Below the pieces are notes generated by a model. It was given only the letters and a program-made list of their open reading frames with translations, searched no databases and was not told where the DNA came from. A program made the position numbers and the translations under genes. From assembly GCA_002500665.1 (NCBI GenBank), contig DLRY01000073.1, positions 31,743 through 95,742 of the forward strand: a DNA stretch of 64,000 nucleotides, in the 5' to 3' direction. This DNA comes from Opitutia bacterium UBA7876. Lineage in GTDB: Bacteria; Verrucomicrobiota; Verrucomicrobiia; Opitutales; Seribacteraceae. Below are positions 26,880 to 35,105 of the stretch, piece after piece; positions within the stretch are counted from its first letter, which is position 1; each line of letters begins with the position of its first letter.

Positions 26880-28316
26880 TCAATTGCCTGTGCCGAACCA
26901 GCCCTTGCGGGTTCCACCGTGCATGAAGAGCCTGTTGTCGGCGCTCGCGAGCACCAGGCCCGTGGTGGCGTTTCCGATGGAGGAAAGCCCGAGGTACTGG
27001 TCGCCACCGATGTTCCGCTTCCCCCCGAAAAAGGCCGCTCCTCCATGGGGCAAGCGGCTCAGCTCGAGGTAGGGAGCCCAAGCCTTCATGACTTTGGAAT
27101 GATTTCTCGGGCTACCCTGCTTGATTCCGGAAAAGCCGAAGATCATGCCGATCGAGGACATGGCATGGGCATGACGCATCCGAGCGTTGAGCCGGACGAG
27201 TGACTCGGCCAGTGACTTCGCGAAAGCCTTCTCCCTCCCAGCGACGCCAAGAGCCGTGGCCATGGCTCCTGTACGGGCCGCAACGTCGGGGCTGCCGGGA
27301 GCCCGCGAGGAATAGCCCAAGGCCCCGGTCTTCCGGTCTTCGGACTTGCGTACCTCACGAAGGGAATTCTCCCAGGCCTTTTCGTCAATCGGGTGCCCGC
27401 ACTTTTCAGCCAGGGCCCAAGCCAAGTGGGCCTGGACGTTGATTACGATCAGCCCGCCCCCGCTGTAGGGGATGGCGAAGTGGTGCCCCATAGTCCCCTG
27501 TTCGGTCACCCTCTTGGCCAGTAAGTCGCAGCAGGTCTTGAGATCCTCCCAAAAGGTCTTGTCTCCAGTCGCCAGTTGATACTCGGCGAGGAAGATCCCG
27601 TTGGCCGCGGTTTGCCAGTTCTTGGGCCCCACCTTGGGGTCATCCAGGTCGATGGAGTCGATGCTCGCCTTCTTGACGAATCCGATGCCCCGCTTGATGG
27701 CGCCAAGGTGAGCCGGGTCGTTGTCGGCGAGGAGAACCAATCCGCAGAAGGCAGTGGTATAGACGTCCGCATCCCCACCTACCCCGGGCTTCCAGCGACC
27801 ATTCTTGTCCTGAACTTCCACCAGATGGCGGGATATCGCGGATAGGAAAGCCTTCCGCTTGCCGCAGGCTTGGGGGCGAGAGAGGGAATAGGAGGGGCTC
27901 CCGGGCAACTCGATGGACAAATCGGCTTGGCCAGCTTCCCTTCTTACTTTGAGCGAGAGGACCGGTCTCGAAGCCGCCGACTTGCGGTCCAGGGCCTCTC
28001 CCAAAAGCGCTTGCGGACCGTCCAGCCCGGCATCCGTGCTCTTGGAGAAGGGCCCGGGCGTCCTTCCCTCGATCCTCATCAGGCGGTCACCGGCCTTGAG
28101 TCCTCCTCGATCCGCAACGCCGTCCTTGCCGACGTCCATGACGAGAATTTCCTTTTCACCATCCTTGAGCCGGCCGGTCGCCTCCAGCACGCCCAAGGGG
28201 AAGTCGTGATGCTCACCCGTCTTGCTGTTGACCAATTTGGGCTTATAGACGGTTTGGGCGCCCAGCAACGGGCAAAGAATGAGAAAGGCAAGCAAGGGAA
28301 TGGAACGAATATGCAT
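26880..28316 (-). CDS. Secreted PDZ-domain DUF6288 protein
   Basis: 478 aa with signal MHIRSIPLLAFLILCPLLGAQ. Residues about 30-130 form a PDZ-like domain (KDGVADRGGLKAGDRLMRIEG). The remainder is an all-helical repeat fold resembling alpha/alpha toroids of the terpene-cyclase/prenyltransferase or pectate-lyase-10 kind, as in DUF6288 proteins of Planctomycetes and Verrucomicrobia (DKNGRWKPGVGGDADVYTTAF, SSIGMIFGFSGIK, GGAAFFGGKRNIGGDQYLG). Activity is unknown. The upstream sequence GGATAGGGG is one of the few plausible ribosome-binding sites in the window. It is 20 bases from the sulfatase-esterase fusion and probably co-transcribed, suggesting a glycan-linked role (inference). Confidence 0.8.
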   Translation of the reverse strand: MHIRSIPLLAFLILCPLLGAQTVYKPKLVNSKTGEHHDFPLGVLEATGRLKDGEKEILVMDVGKDGVADRGGLKAGDRLMRIEGRTPGPFSKSTDAGLDGPQALLGEALDRKSAASRPVLSLKVRREAGQADLSIELPGSPSYSLSRPQACGKRKAFLSAISRHLVEVQDKNGRWKPGVGGDADVYTTAFCGLVLLADNDPAHLGAIKRGIGFVKKASIDSIDLDDPKVGPKNWQTAANGIFLAEYQLATGDKTFWEDLKTCCDLLAKRVTEQGTMGHHFAIPYSGGGLIVINVQAHLAWALAEKCGHPIDEKAWENSLREVRKSEDRKTGALGYSSRAPGSPDVAARTGAMATALGVAGREKAFAKSLAESLVRLNARMRHAHAMSSIGMIFGFSGIKQGSPRNHSKVMKAWAPYLELSRLPHGGAAFFGGKRNIGGDQYLGLSSIGNATTGLVLASADNRLFMHGGTRKGWFGTGN

Positions 28317-28381
28317 CCCCTATCCTTTTTAAGCCCAGCCCGTCGGGCAAGCGAATTGCTACCGACCCGGACTTTTTGAAT

Positions 28382-29797
28382 TCAGCCGAGCTTGGAAAAC
28401 ACGGCGGACAAAGTATCCTTGGCGTCCCCGAAGAGCATGTCCGTGTTATCCTTGAAATAAAGGGGGTTCTCGACCCCCGAGTAACCGGCCGCCATGCTCC
28501 GCTTGAGAGCCACCACGGACTTTGCGTTCCAAGCCTCGATGACGGGCATCCCGGCAATCGGACTGCTCGAGTCCTCCAAGGCGGATGGGTTGACGATATC
28601 GTTCGCCCCGACGACCAGAAGCAAGTCGACCTCGGGCAAGTCGTCGTTTATCTCGTCCATTTCGAAAACGATGTCGTAGGGAACGTTGGCCTCGGCCAGC
28701 AGTACGTTCATGTGCCCGGGCAGGCGGCCGGCGACGGGATGAATGGCAAAGCGTACGTTGACGTCCTTTGCCCGCAGGGTCTCGGTGATGTCCTTGACCA
28801 CGTGCTGAGCCTGTGCGACCGCCATGCCGTAGCCCGGCACGATCATCACTTCCTTGGCTTCCCTCAACTCCTCCGCAACTTGGTCTGCGGTGGTCTCGGT
28901 AATCGTTCCCTCGACTTCGCCACCCCCGCCTGGAGACGAGCCTGAACTGGTGCCGAAACCGCCGAAAATGACGTTGGCGAGGCTCCGGTTCATGGCCTTG
29001 CACATGATGTAGCTGAGGATGGCTCCACTGCTCCCGACCAAAGCGCCCGTGATGATGAGCAAATCGTTCTTGAGCATGAACCCGGCCGCGGCCGCGGCCC
29101 AACCCGAGTAGCTGTTAAGCATGGATACGACCACCGGCATGTCGGCCCCCCCGATGGCCACGATTAGATGTATCCCGAGAACGAGGGAAATAGCCATTAC
29201 GATGAGTAGCGATAACCAGGCCTGATCATGCCCTTGGTTAAGGAATTGCGAACCCAGCCAAATCGAAGAGCCGAGCATTCCCAGGTTAAGCATATGTCTG
29301 CCTCGAAGCAGAAAAGGCTTCCCACTGAGTGACCCGCGAAGCTTGCCGAATGCAATGACCGAGCCAGTGAAGGTTACCCCGCCGACAAAGACACCGAGCA
29401 GAATCTCGATGTCGTGGATCAATTTTTCGCTTCCAATCAGCTGAGCATTTGAGGGGTCTAGAAAAGTGGACAAGCCGACCAAAAGGGCGGCCGCCCCGCC
29501 AAAGCTGTTGAGAATGGCAACCAATTCCGGCATGGAGGTCATCTCGACTCTTTTGGCGAGAATGGTACCAATCAAGGCCCCTCCAATCATCAGCGGAGCT
29601 AGGAATTGTAAGTTAATTTCTCCTGCGTCCTTATCTAGGGAGAGCTTGATGAAAGTAGCGATAATGGCGAAAGCCATCCCGATGATTCCGTAGAGGTTAC
29701 CCTTGCGGGCGCTTTCCTGCTTGGACAGACCGCCCAAGCTCATGACGAACAGGATTCCCGAAACCAGATAAGCCGTAGTTACTATACCCGTAGTCAT
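28382..29797 (-). CDS. pntB: NAD(P) transhydrogenase subunit beta
   Basis: 471 aa (E. coli PntB is 462). The N-terminal half has about nine hydrophobic segments of the proton-translocating domain II (ATFIKLSLDKDAGEINLQF between helices, ILLGVFVGGVTFTGSVIAFGKL). The C-terminal NADP(H)-binding domain III shows the hallmark VPGYGMAVAQAQH loop, FAIHPVAGRLPGHMNVLLAEA, and VVGANDIVNPSA. It couples hydride transfer between NADH and NADP+ to proton flow at the inner membrane, supplying NADPH. Its ATG overlaps the pntA stop by four bases (ATGA, 29794-29797), so the subunits are translationally coupled. Confidence 0.96.
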   Translation of the reverse strand: MTTGIVTTAYLVSGILFVMSLGGLSKQESARKGNLYGIIGMAFAIIATFIKLSLDKDAGEINLQFLAPLMIGGALIGTILAKRVEMTSMPELVAILNSFGGAAALLVGLSTFLDPSNAQLIGSEKLIHDIEILLGVFVGGVTFTGSVIAFGKLRGSLSGKPFLLRGRHMLNLGMLGSSIWLGSQFLNQGHDQAWLSLLIVMAISLVLGIHLIVAIGGADMPVVVSMLNSYSGWAAAAAGFMLKNDLLIITGALVGSSGAILSYIMCKAMNRSLANVIFGGFGTSSGSSPGGGGEVEGTITETTADQVAEELREAKEVMIVPGYGMAVAQAQHVVKDITETLRAKDVNVRFAIHPVAGRLPGHMNVLLAEANVPYDIVFEMDEINDDLPEVDLLLVVGANDIVNPSALEDSSSPIAGMPVIEAWNAKSVVALKRSMAAGYSGVENPLYFKDNTDMLFGDAKDTLSAVFSKLG

Positions 29798-31338
29798 TCC
29801 TTGCGAAACATCTTGAGCATGCGGTGGGTCACTAGAAAACCACCGGCGACGTTAATGGTAGCCAAGAAGATCGCCACCCCGGCGAGAATGCTCTTGGTTT
29901 CTTTCCATAGTTCCGCTCCCGTGACGAAGAGCATGCCTCCGATCAGGATGATCCCGCTGATTGCGTTGGTAACGCTCATGAGGGGCGTATGGAGGGATGG
30001 CGTGACGTTCCAGACCACCATGTATCCAACGAAGCAGGACAATACGAAAACTGTTAATTGATCGAGAAAGTCGTTTTCACCCTTCCAACCCAAAGCCAAA
30101 AGAACAATGGCCAAGAGCCCGAACATCATACCTGGGGAAAAGATCGATGATCCGCCGGCTGCCTCCCCCTCGGAAACCGGTGCCGGCTCATCCTTTGGCT
30201 TGGCCGGTTGCTGGCTGATCTCCACCTTCGGAGGTGGCCAGGAAAGCTTGCCCTCGTCCAGGACCAAGGCTCCGCGGACAACCTCGTCTTCCTGATCAAT
30301 TGAAAATTCATCGGCCGAGCCAAGCAAGTTTACGAGCTTGACCAGGTTGTTGCCGTACAGGCGGCTGGACTGGGTGGGCAGGCGGGAAGGCAAATCGGTA
30401 TACCCGAGAACGTTCACCCCATGGACAACCTTGGCTTCACCCGGTTCGGTCAGTTCGCAATTCCCACCGCCCTCAGCCGCCAAGTCGACGATGACCGAGC
30501 CGCGCTTCATGCTCTTGACCATATCCTCGGTAATCAGCACAGGAGATTTTTTGCCGGGAATCATGGCGGTGGTTATGATGACGTCCACTTCCTCGGCTTG
30601 CTCGGCAAAGAGTTTCATTTCCGCCTCGATGAAATCCTTGCTCATCACCTTGGCATACCCACCGGAACCAGTTCCATCCTCCTCGAGATCAAGCTCGAGA
30701 AACTCGCCTCCCAAGCTCTTCACTTCTTCCTTCACTGCAGGACGAGTATCGAAAGCGCGTACGATTGCACCCATATTGCGAGCCACCCCGATGGCCGCCA
30801 AACCGGCAACCCCAGCCCCAATGACGAGGATCTTGGCGGGAGGAACCTTGCCTGCGGCGGTGATCTGCCCGGTGAAAAATCTTCCGAATTGGTGGGAAGC
30901 CTCCACAACCGCCCGATAGCCCGCGACATTGGCCATGGAACTCAAGGCATCCATGGACTGGGCCCGGGAAATTCGCGGTACGCAATCCATGCCCAGGAAA
31001 TTGATCTTTTTCTCGCCAAGGACCTTGAGCAAATCCTCGTTTCGGGCCGGGTAGGCAAAACTGATCAGGGTTGACCCCTCGCGGATCATGGAAGCCTCCT
31101 CCATGGTCGGTGGGTCCAGCTTGAGGAGCAGATCCGCCTGGCTCCAAACCTCGGACCTGTCGGACACGATGATTGCCCCGGCCGACTGGTAGGTCGAATC
31201 GGGAAAATTGGCGGACTCCCCGGCCCCCGCTTCCACCCGGACGTCGTAGCCAAGTTTGGAGAATGCAACGACATTAACCGGGGCAATCGCTACGCGCTTC
31301 TCCGAAGGATCGGATTCTTTAGGTATGGTGATGTTCAT
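29794..31338 (-). CDS. pntA: NAD(P) transhydrogenase subunit alpha
   Basis: 514 aa (E. coli 510), starting at ATG 31338 so that MNITIPKESDPSEKRVAIAP aligns with the family N-terminus; an ATG at 31356 is an alternative and longer in-frame extensions are rejected. Domain I is the NAD(H)-binding alanine-dehydrogenase-like part (residues about 1-380; VIGAGVAGLAAIGVARNMGA Rossmann loop, VDVIITTAMIPGKKSP). The C-terminal part carries four predicted membrane helices (ILLALGWKG..., FVLSCFVGYMVVWNV, IILIGGMLFVTG, LATINVAGGFLVTHRML). The single-chain alpha form is thus E. coli-like rather than split into alpha1 and alpha2. It is divergent from the PanB-like gene. Confidence 0.96.
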   Translation of the reverse strand: MNITIPKESDPSEKRVAIAPVNVVAFSKLGYDVRVEAGAGESANFPDSTYQSAGAIIVSDRSEVWSQADLLLKLDPPTMEEASMIREGSTLISFAYPARNEDLLKVLGEKKINFLGMDCVPRISRAQSMDALSSMANVAGYRAVVEASHQFGRFFTGQITAAGKVPPAKILVIGAGVAGLAAIGVARNMGAIVRAFDTRPAVKEEVKSLGGEFLELDLEEDGTGSGGYAKVMSKDFIEAEMKLFAEQAEEVDVIITTAMIPGKKSPVLITEDMVKSMKRGSVIVDLAAEGGGNCELTEPGEAKVVHGVNVLGYTDLPSRLPTQSSRLYGNNLVKLVNLLGSADEFSIDQEDEVVRGALVLDEGKLSWPPPKVEISQQPAKPKDEPAPVSEGEAAGGSSIFSPGMMFGLLAIVLLALGWKGENDFLDQLTVFVLSCFVGYMVVWNVTPSLHTPLMSVTNAISGIILIGGMLFVTGAELWKETKSILAGVAIFLATINVAGGFLVTHRMLKMFRKE

Positions 31339-31485
31339 TTGGGCATTGATGGACATCAAGTGGAGTGGAGCAAATTCAACCTCCTGTAAAGCAAAAGTTC
31401 CGCGCTTGACGGCAGAGGCCGCCAAATGGTGAAAAAGATCGGTCTGTGCTTGCCCACGCCGAAGGGAGCGCCCAAGAATCGGTCC
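31339..31485. promoter_or_regulatory. Divergent spacer between pntA and the PanB-like gene
   Basis: 147 bases between divergent starts. On the minus strand an AGGAGG occurs about 23 bases before the ATG at 31356, too far to serve as its ribosome-binding site. I could not identify a convincing promoter on either strand. Confidence 0.3.
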
Positions 31486-32301
31486 ATGCTCCGTCCGATC
31501 AAGAAATACACGATCTCCGAACTGCGCTCCCTCAAGGGCAAGCGCCGCCTGACCCATCTCCACGTCAAGTCGCCAGAGGAGGCCGCCGCCGCCGAGGAGG
31601 CGGGGATCGATCTACTCAGCTGCAGTTTCGATTCTTCCGAGAGCCAGGCCCGTTTGCCTCTCCTCGTGCAAGCCGCCCCTACCCGCTTCATATCGACGGC
31701 TACGCCCCATGGCTTGGCATCTTCGGAAGAAGCCATCCGCATCGGCTTCAAGGCTATGGAACTTGGGGCCAGTTCGGTTTATTGTTCGGCCAGTCCTCTG
31801 ATCGTGGAAGCCATGGCGCGCGAGGGCTTGCCCGTTGTCGGACATCTCGGGATGGTTCCCCGCCATGCCACTTGGACGGGCTACCGGGCGATCGGCAAAA
31901 CCCTTGAGGAGGCCCTCCGTCTTTGGCGCGAGATGAAGGCCCTGGAGAATGCCGGGGCCTACGCCGCGGAGATCGAACTGGTGCCTCATCAGCTCGCCGC
32001 CCACCTCTGCTCTCAGACCAGCCTGCTGCTCATGTCTCTCGGCTCGGGAGACGGGTGCGACACCCAGTTCCTTTTCTCCGACGACGTCCTCGGAGACTAC
32101 GACGAGCGCATTCCCCGGCACGCCAAGGCCTACCGCAACTTCCGGGCGGAATTCGACCGTCTCCAGCAAGAAAGAATCTCGGCCTTCCGGGAATTCGCCC
32201 AAGACGTCCGGGAAGGAAATTTTCCCGAAGACGGCAACCTCGTCTCCATGGACGATGAAACCCTGCAGGCCTTCATCGAATCGATCGGTACCGCGAGCTG
32301 A
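31486..32301 (+). CDS. PanB-like (ketopantoate hydroxymethyltransferase superfamily) protein lacking canonical metal ligands
   Basis: 271 aa from ATG 31486 (MLRPIKKYTISELRSLKGKR; PanB is usually 260-280 aa). The second half is clearly PanB: GLPVVGHLGMVPRHATW, YRAIGKTLEEAL, ENAGAYAAEIELVPHQLA with the catalytic-position Glu164, and GDGCDTQFLFSDDVLGDY. The first half differs: the segments that carry the Mg ligands Asp45, Asp84 and Glu114 and Lys112 in E. coli read LLSCSFDSS, FISTATPHG and SSVYCSASP, with no Asp, Glu or Lys at the aligned places except perhaps one Asp. It may be a non-canonical or repurposed enzyme. Three bases separate it from the sulfatase at 32305, so it heads an operon with two sulfatases. 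Confidence 0.78.
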   Translation: MLRPIKKYTISELRSLKGKRRLTHLHVKSPEEAAAAEEAGIDLLSCSFDSSESQARLPLLVQAAPTRFISTATPHGLASSEEAIRIGFKAMELGASSVYCSASPLIVEAMAREGLPVVGHLGMVPRHATWTGYRAIGKTLEEALRLWREMKALENAGAYAAEIELVPHQLAAHLCSQTSLLLMSLGSGDGCDTQFLFSDDVLGDYDERIPRHAKAYRNFRAEFDRLQQERISAFREFAQDVREGNFPEDGNLVSMDDETLQAFIESIGTAS

Positions 32302-32304
32302 ATC

Positions 32305-33609
32305 ATGAAATTCCAAGCTTTTGTTCCGTTCGCCTTACAGGTCTTCTCCCTTCTCGCCGCAGGCGCCCCTGCCCAAAAACCCAACGTCCTTCTAATTATG
32401 GCGGACGACGTCGGCCTGGAACCCATCGGGTGCTACGGAGGAGAATCCTTCGAGACTCCTCAACTGGATGCCCTGGCAAAGAACGGCATGCGCTTTGAGC
32501 ATTGCTACAGTATGCCGGTCTGCCACCCGTCCAGGCTTGCCCTGATGACGGGACGCTATCCCTTCCGCCTGAAGACCGGTTGGGGGGGCTTCCCCAAGAA
32601 GGAGGAGGACCGGTCCATCGCCCGGATCATGCAGGGGGCGGGCTACGCTACCGCGGTGGCGGGAAAATGGCAGATGACCCTGCTCAAGAAGGATCCCGGG
32701 CAACCGGGCCGGGTTGGATTTGACGAGTGGCTCCTTTTCGGATGGCACGAGGGAGCCAGATTCCACGATCCCTTTCTCTACCGCAGGTACAAGCCTCCCC
32801 GAACCGAGAAAGGAAGCTATGGCCCCGACCTTTATGCCGAGTTCCTCTCCGCTTTCATGGAAAAGGCGCACCGGAGGGGGAAGCCCTTTTTTGCCTATTT
32901 TCCGATGGCCTTGGCCCATGACGTAACCGACGACCTCAAATGGCAGGTCCCCTATCTGCCGGGCAAGGACCGCTGGATGAACTACGGGGAAATGATCGCC
33001 TCGATGGACTCCACCGTGGGTAAGTTGGTGGCCACCCTGGACCGGCTCGGCATCCGTCGGGATACGGCCCTCATCTTCACCGGGGACAACGGCACCGCAT
33101 CCCGTTCCAAGCTAAGGCACCTCGGCAAAAAAGGCTCCAAGTACGAGTACGAGAAAGTCGTGGTCACCCGCAAGGGGGAGAACATCCCGGGCGGCAAGGG
33201 GTCGCTCAGGGACGCTGGTACCCGGGTCCCGCTCATCGTGAACTGGCCGGGTACGGTTAAGGAAGGCTCGGTTAGCCGGGACTTGGTCGACTTCAGCGAC
33301 TGGTTGCCCACCTTGGCCGAACTGGCGGGAGCCAAAACGGAACCCAAGCGCCCGCTCGATGGCAGGAGCTTCGCCCGAAGCTTCCGTGGCCTCGAAGGTC
33401 CCCGCAGGAACCATGCATTCTCCCAATCGCGAGGCGGCAAAGCCTTCGTCCGCGACCAGCGCTGGAAACTCTACGCCAACGGAAAACTTTTCGACCTCAA
33501 GCAAGACCCTGCCGAAAAAAAGGCCCTCCCCGATGAGCCGGCGGACAAGCAGGCTCAATCCGCCAAGGCCCGTTTGACCCGGGCTTTCGACAAGCTTAAC
33601 TTCAAATGA
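32305..33609 (+). CDS. Secreted type I sulfatase (CHPSR active site)
   Basis: 434 aa with signal MKFQAFVPFALQVFSLLAAGAPAQ. Sulfatase core: LLIMADDVGLEPIGCYGG (Ca-binding Asp-Asp), formylglycine precursor Cys73 in VCHPSRLALMTGRYP, GKWQMTLL, and IFTGDNGTASR. The C-x-P-S-R core fits serine/cysteine-type type I sulfatases, with Leu replacing the common Ala after Arg. The enzyme removes sulfate esters from a carbohydrate or aryl substrate in the periplasm after Cys conversion to formylglycine by an enzyme not encoded here. It starts three bases after the PanB-like stop and overlaps the next sulfatase by four bases. Confidence 0.92.
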   Translation: MKFQAFVPFALQVFSLLAAGAPAQKPNVLLIMADDVGLEPIGCYGGESFETPQLDALAKNGMRFEHCYSMPVCHPSRLALMTGRYPFRLKTGWGGFPKKEEDRSIARIMQGAGYATAVAGKWQMTLLKKDPGQPGRVGFDEWLLFGWHEGARFHDPFLYRRYKPPRTEKGSYGPDLYAEFLSAFMEKAHRRGKPFFAYFPMALAHDVTDDLKWQVPYLPGKDRWMNYGEMIASMDSTVGKLVATLDRLGIRRDTALIFTGDNGTASRSKLRHLGKKGSKYEYEKVVVTRKGENIPGGKGSLRDAGTRVPLIVNWPGTVKEGSVSRDLVDFSDWLPTLAELAGAKTEPKRPLDGRSFARSFRGLEGPRRNHAFSQSRGGKAFVRDQRWKLYANGKLFDLKQDPAEKKALPDEPADKQAQSAKARLTRAFDKLNFK

Positions 33610-35090
33610 AAACAAGTTCTTTCCTCACCGCCGTCCTTCTGGCAACAGCATCGCTCAACGCGGCCCCGCCGAACGTTCTCTTCCTTGCGGTGGACGACAT
33701 GAACGACTGGATCGGTTGCCACGGGACCACCCCTTCCGCCATCACCCCCAACATCGACCGCCTGGCCAAGCGGGGAGTGAACTTCACCAACGCCCATACC
33801 GCCGGAGTCTTCTGCGCTCCCTCAAGGGCCGCCATCTTCTCCGGCCAGTTCGCCTCCACAACGGGATGCTACTCCTCGGCCCTCTACTTCGTGGACCACC
33901 CTGAAATTCTTTCCCTCCAGGGGAGCTTCCGGAAGGCCGGCTACCGTACCATGGGAACGGGGAAACTCTTCCATCACCCCGCAGGGGCGGTCGACCTGCG
34001 CGGGTGGGACGAGTTCCGGGTCCGTTCCAAGCGCCAGCGCGAAACGGGATACCCCATGGATTCGTGGTCGGACGAGGTCCCCTTTCCCAGCCCCCGTCCA
34101 TACGGCACCTACCAGCGGGTTCCCGGAGCCCCCAAGACGAACAGCGGATTCATGGAATTCGGCCCCATCCCCGACGAAAGGGAGAGCGAGCTTGCAGACA
34201 CCATCCGGGCCCAGTGGACGATCGATCAACTGGGCAAGAAATGGGAGAAGCCCTTCTTTCTGGCCATGGGACTCTACGCCCCGCATTTCCCGAACTACTG
34301 CCCGCAAAAGTACTTCGACCTCTACGAGAGAGAGAAGATCGAGCTTCCACCCTACAAGGCCGACGACCTGGACGACCTGCCCGAGAAAATCAGGCGGATC
34401 AAGACCAACCGCTCGCGCATTCACCAGCGTCTGGTCAAGCTGGGCGCGGTCAAGGAAGCCCTGCACGGATACCTTGCCTGCATGAGCTATGCGGACGCCC
34501 TGATCGGCCGAGTTCTCGACGCACTCGCCGCCAGCCCCTACGCGGACAACACTATCGTGGTCCTCTGGTCCGACCATGGCTATCACCACGGCGAAAAGGG
34601 AGACTGGGGCAAGCACACACTTTGGGAGCGCACCTCCAACGTTCCTTTCATATGGGCCGGGCCGGGCGTGGCCAAGGGCGTTGATACGGACGTCACCGTC
34701 AGCCTGATCGACGCGTACCCCACCTTCGTCGAGCTATGCGGCCTGCCAGAGGCACCGCAAAAGCTGGAGGGGACTTCCATCGCCGGAACCTTGGCCGACC
34801 CATCGAAGGCCAAGGACCGGGAGGTCTACCTGCCTCATATGTTTCCCGAGTCCTTCGCCATCATGAACCGGAACTGGAGGTATATCCGCTACCAGGACGG
34901 GGGCGAGGAACTCTACGACGTCCGCAAGGATCCCAACGAATGGAACAACTTGGCGCAAAAAGCTGAATTCGCCGAAATCAAAAAGCGCCTGACTTCCGCT
35001 GGCCCGGAAAAATTTGCAGAGCCCTCGCCCAAGCGCAGCGCCAAGCGCAACTTGATCCTGGAAGGAGAAACCTTCCGCTGGAAGAATTAG
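33606..35090 (+). CDS. Secreted sulfatase (iduronate-2-sulfatase-like)
   Basis: 494 aa with signal MKTSSFLTAVLLATASLNA. Motifs: LFLAVDDMNDWIGCHG, formylglycine Cys70 in FCAPSRAAIFSGQ, GTGKLFHHPAG, KPFFLAMGLYAPHFP, and VVLWSDHGYHHGEKGDWGKHTLWE. The DDMNDW start and the DHGYHxGEK...KxTLWE C-terminal half are characteristic of the iduronate-2-sulfatase-like S1 subfamily, related to the gene at 39106-40575. It is translationally coupled (ATGA) to the upstream sulfatase. The two probably act on different sulfate positions of the same glycan (inference). Confidence 0.92.
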   Translation: MKTSSFLTAVLLATASLNAAPPNVLFLAVDDMNDWIGCHGTTPSAITPNIDRLAKRGVNFTNAHTAGVFCAPSRAAIFSGQFASTTGCYSSALYFVDHPEILSLQGSFRKAGYRTMGTGKLFHHPAGAVDLRGWDEFRVRSKRQRETGYPMDSWSDEVPFPSPRPYGTYQRVPGAPKTNSGFMEFGPIPDERESELADTIRAQWTIDQLGKKWEKPFFLAMGLYAPHFPNYCPQKYFDLYEREKIELPPYKADDLDDLPEKIRRIKTNRSRIHQRLVKLGAVKEALHGYLACMSYADALIGRVLDALAASPYADNTIVVLWSDHGYHHGEKGDWGKHTLWERTSNVPFIWAGPGVAKGVDTDVTVSLIDAYPTFVELCGLPEAPQKLEGTSIAGTLADPSKAKDREVYLPHMFPESFAIMNRNWRYIRYQDGGEELYDVRKDPNEWNNLAQKAEFAEIKKRLTSAGPEKFAEPSPKRSAKRNLILEGETFRWKN

Positions 35091-35105
35091 AGCCGGGCAA
35101 GACCC

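Noticed and set aside
26860..27081. N-terminal extension of the sulfatase-esterase fusion to 27081
   Set aside because: It overlaps the DUF6288 gene, is Arg-rich and lacks signal character; the ATG at 26859 opens a clear signal peptide.
28338..28348. GCCCGTCGGGC palindrome downstream of pntB as a terminator
   Set aside because: Only 4 bp of stem with a 3-base loop and no U-tract; too weak to call.
31339..31563. N-terminal extension of pntA to 31563
   Set aside because: The PntA family N-terminus matches MNITIPKE at 31338; the extension would overlap the divergent PanB-like gene.
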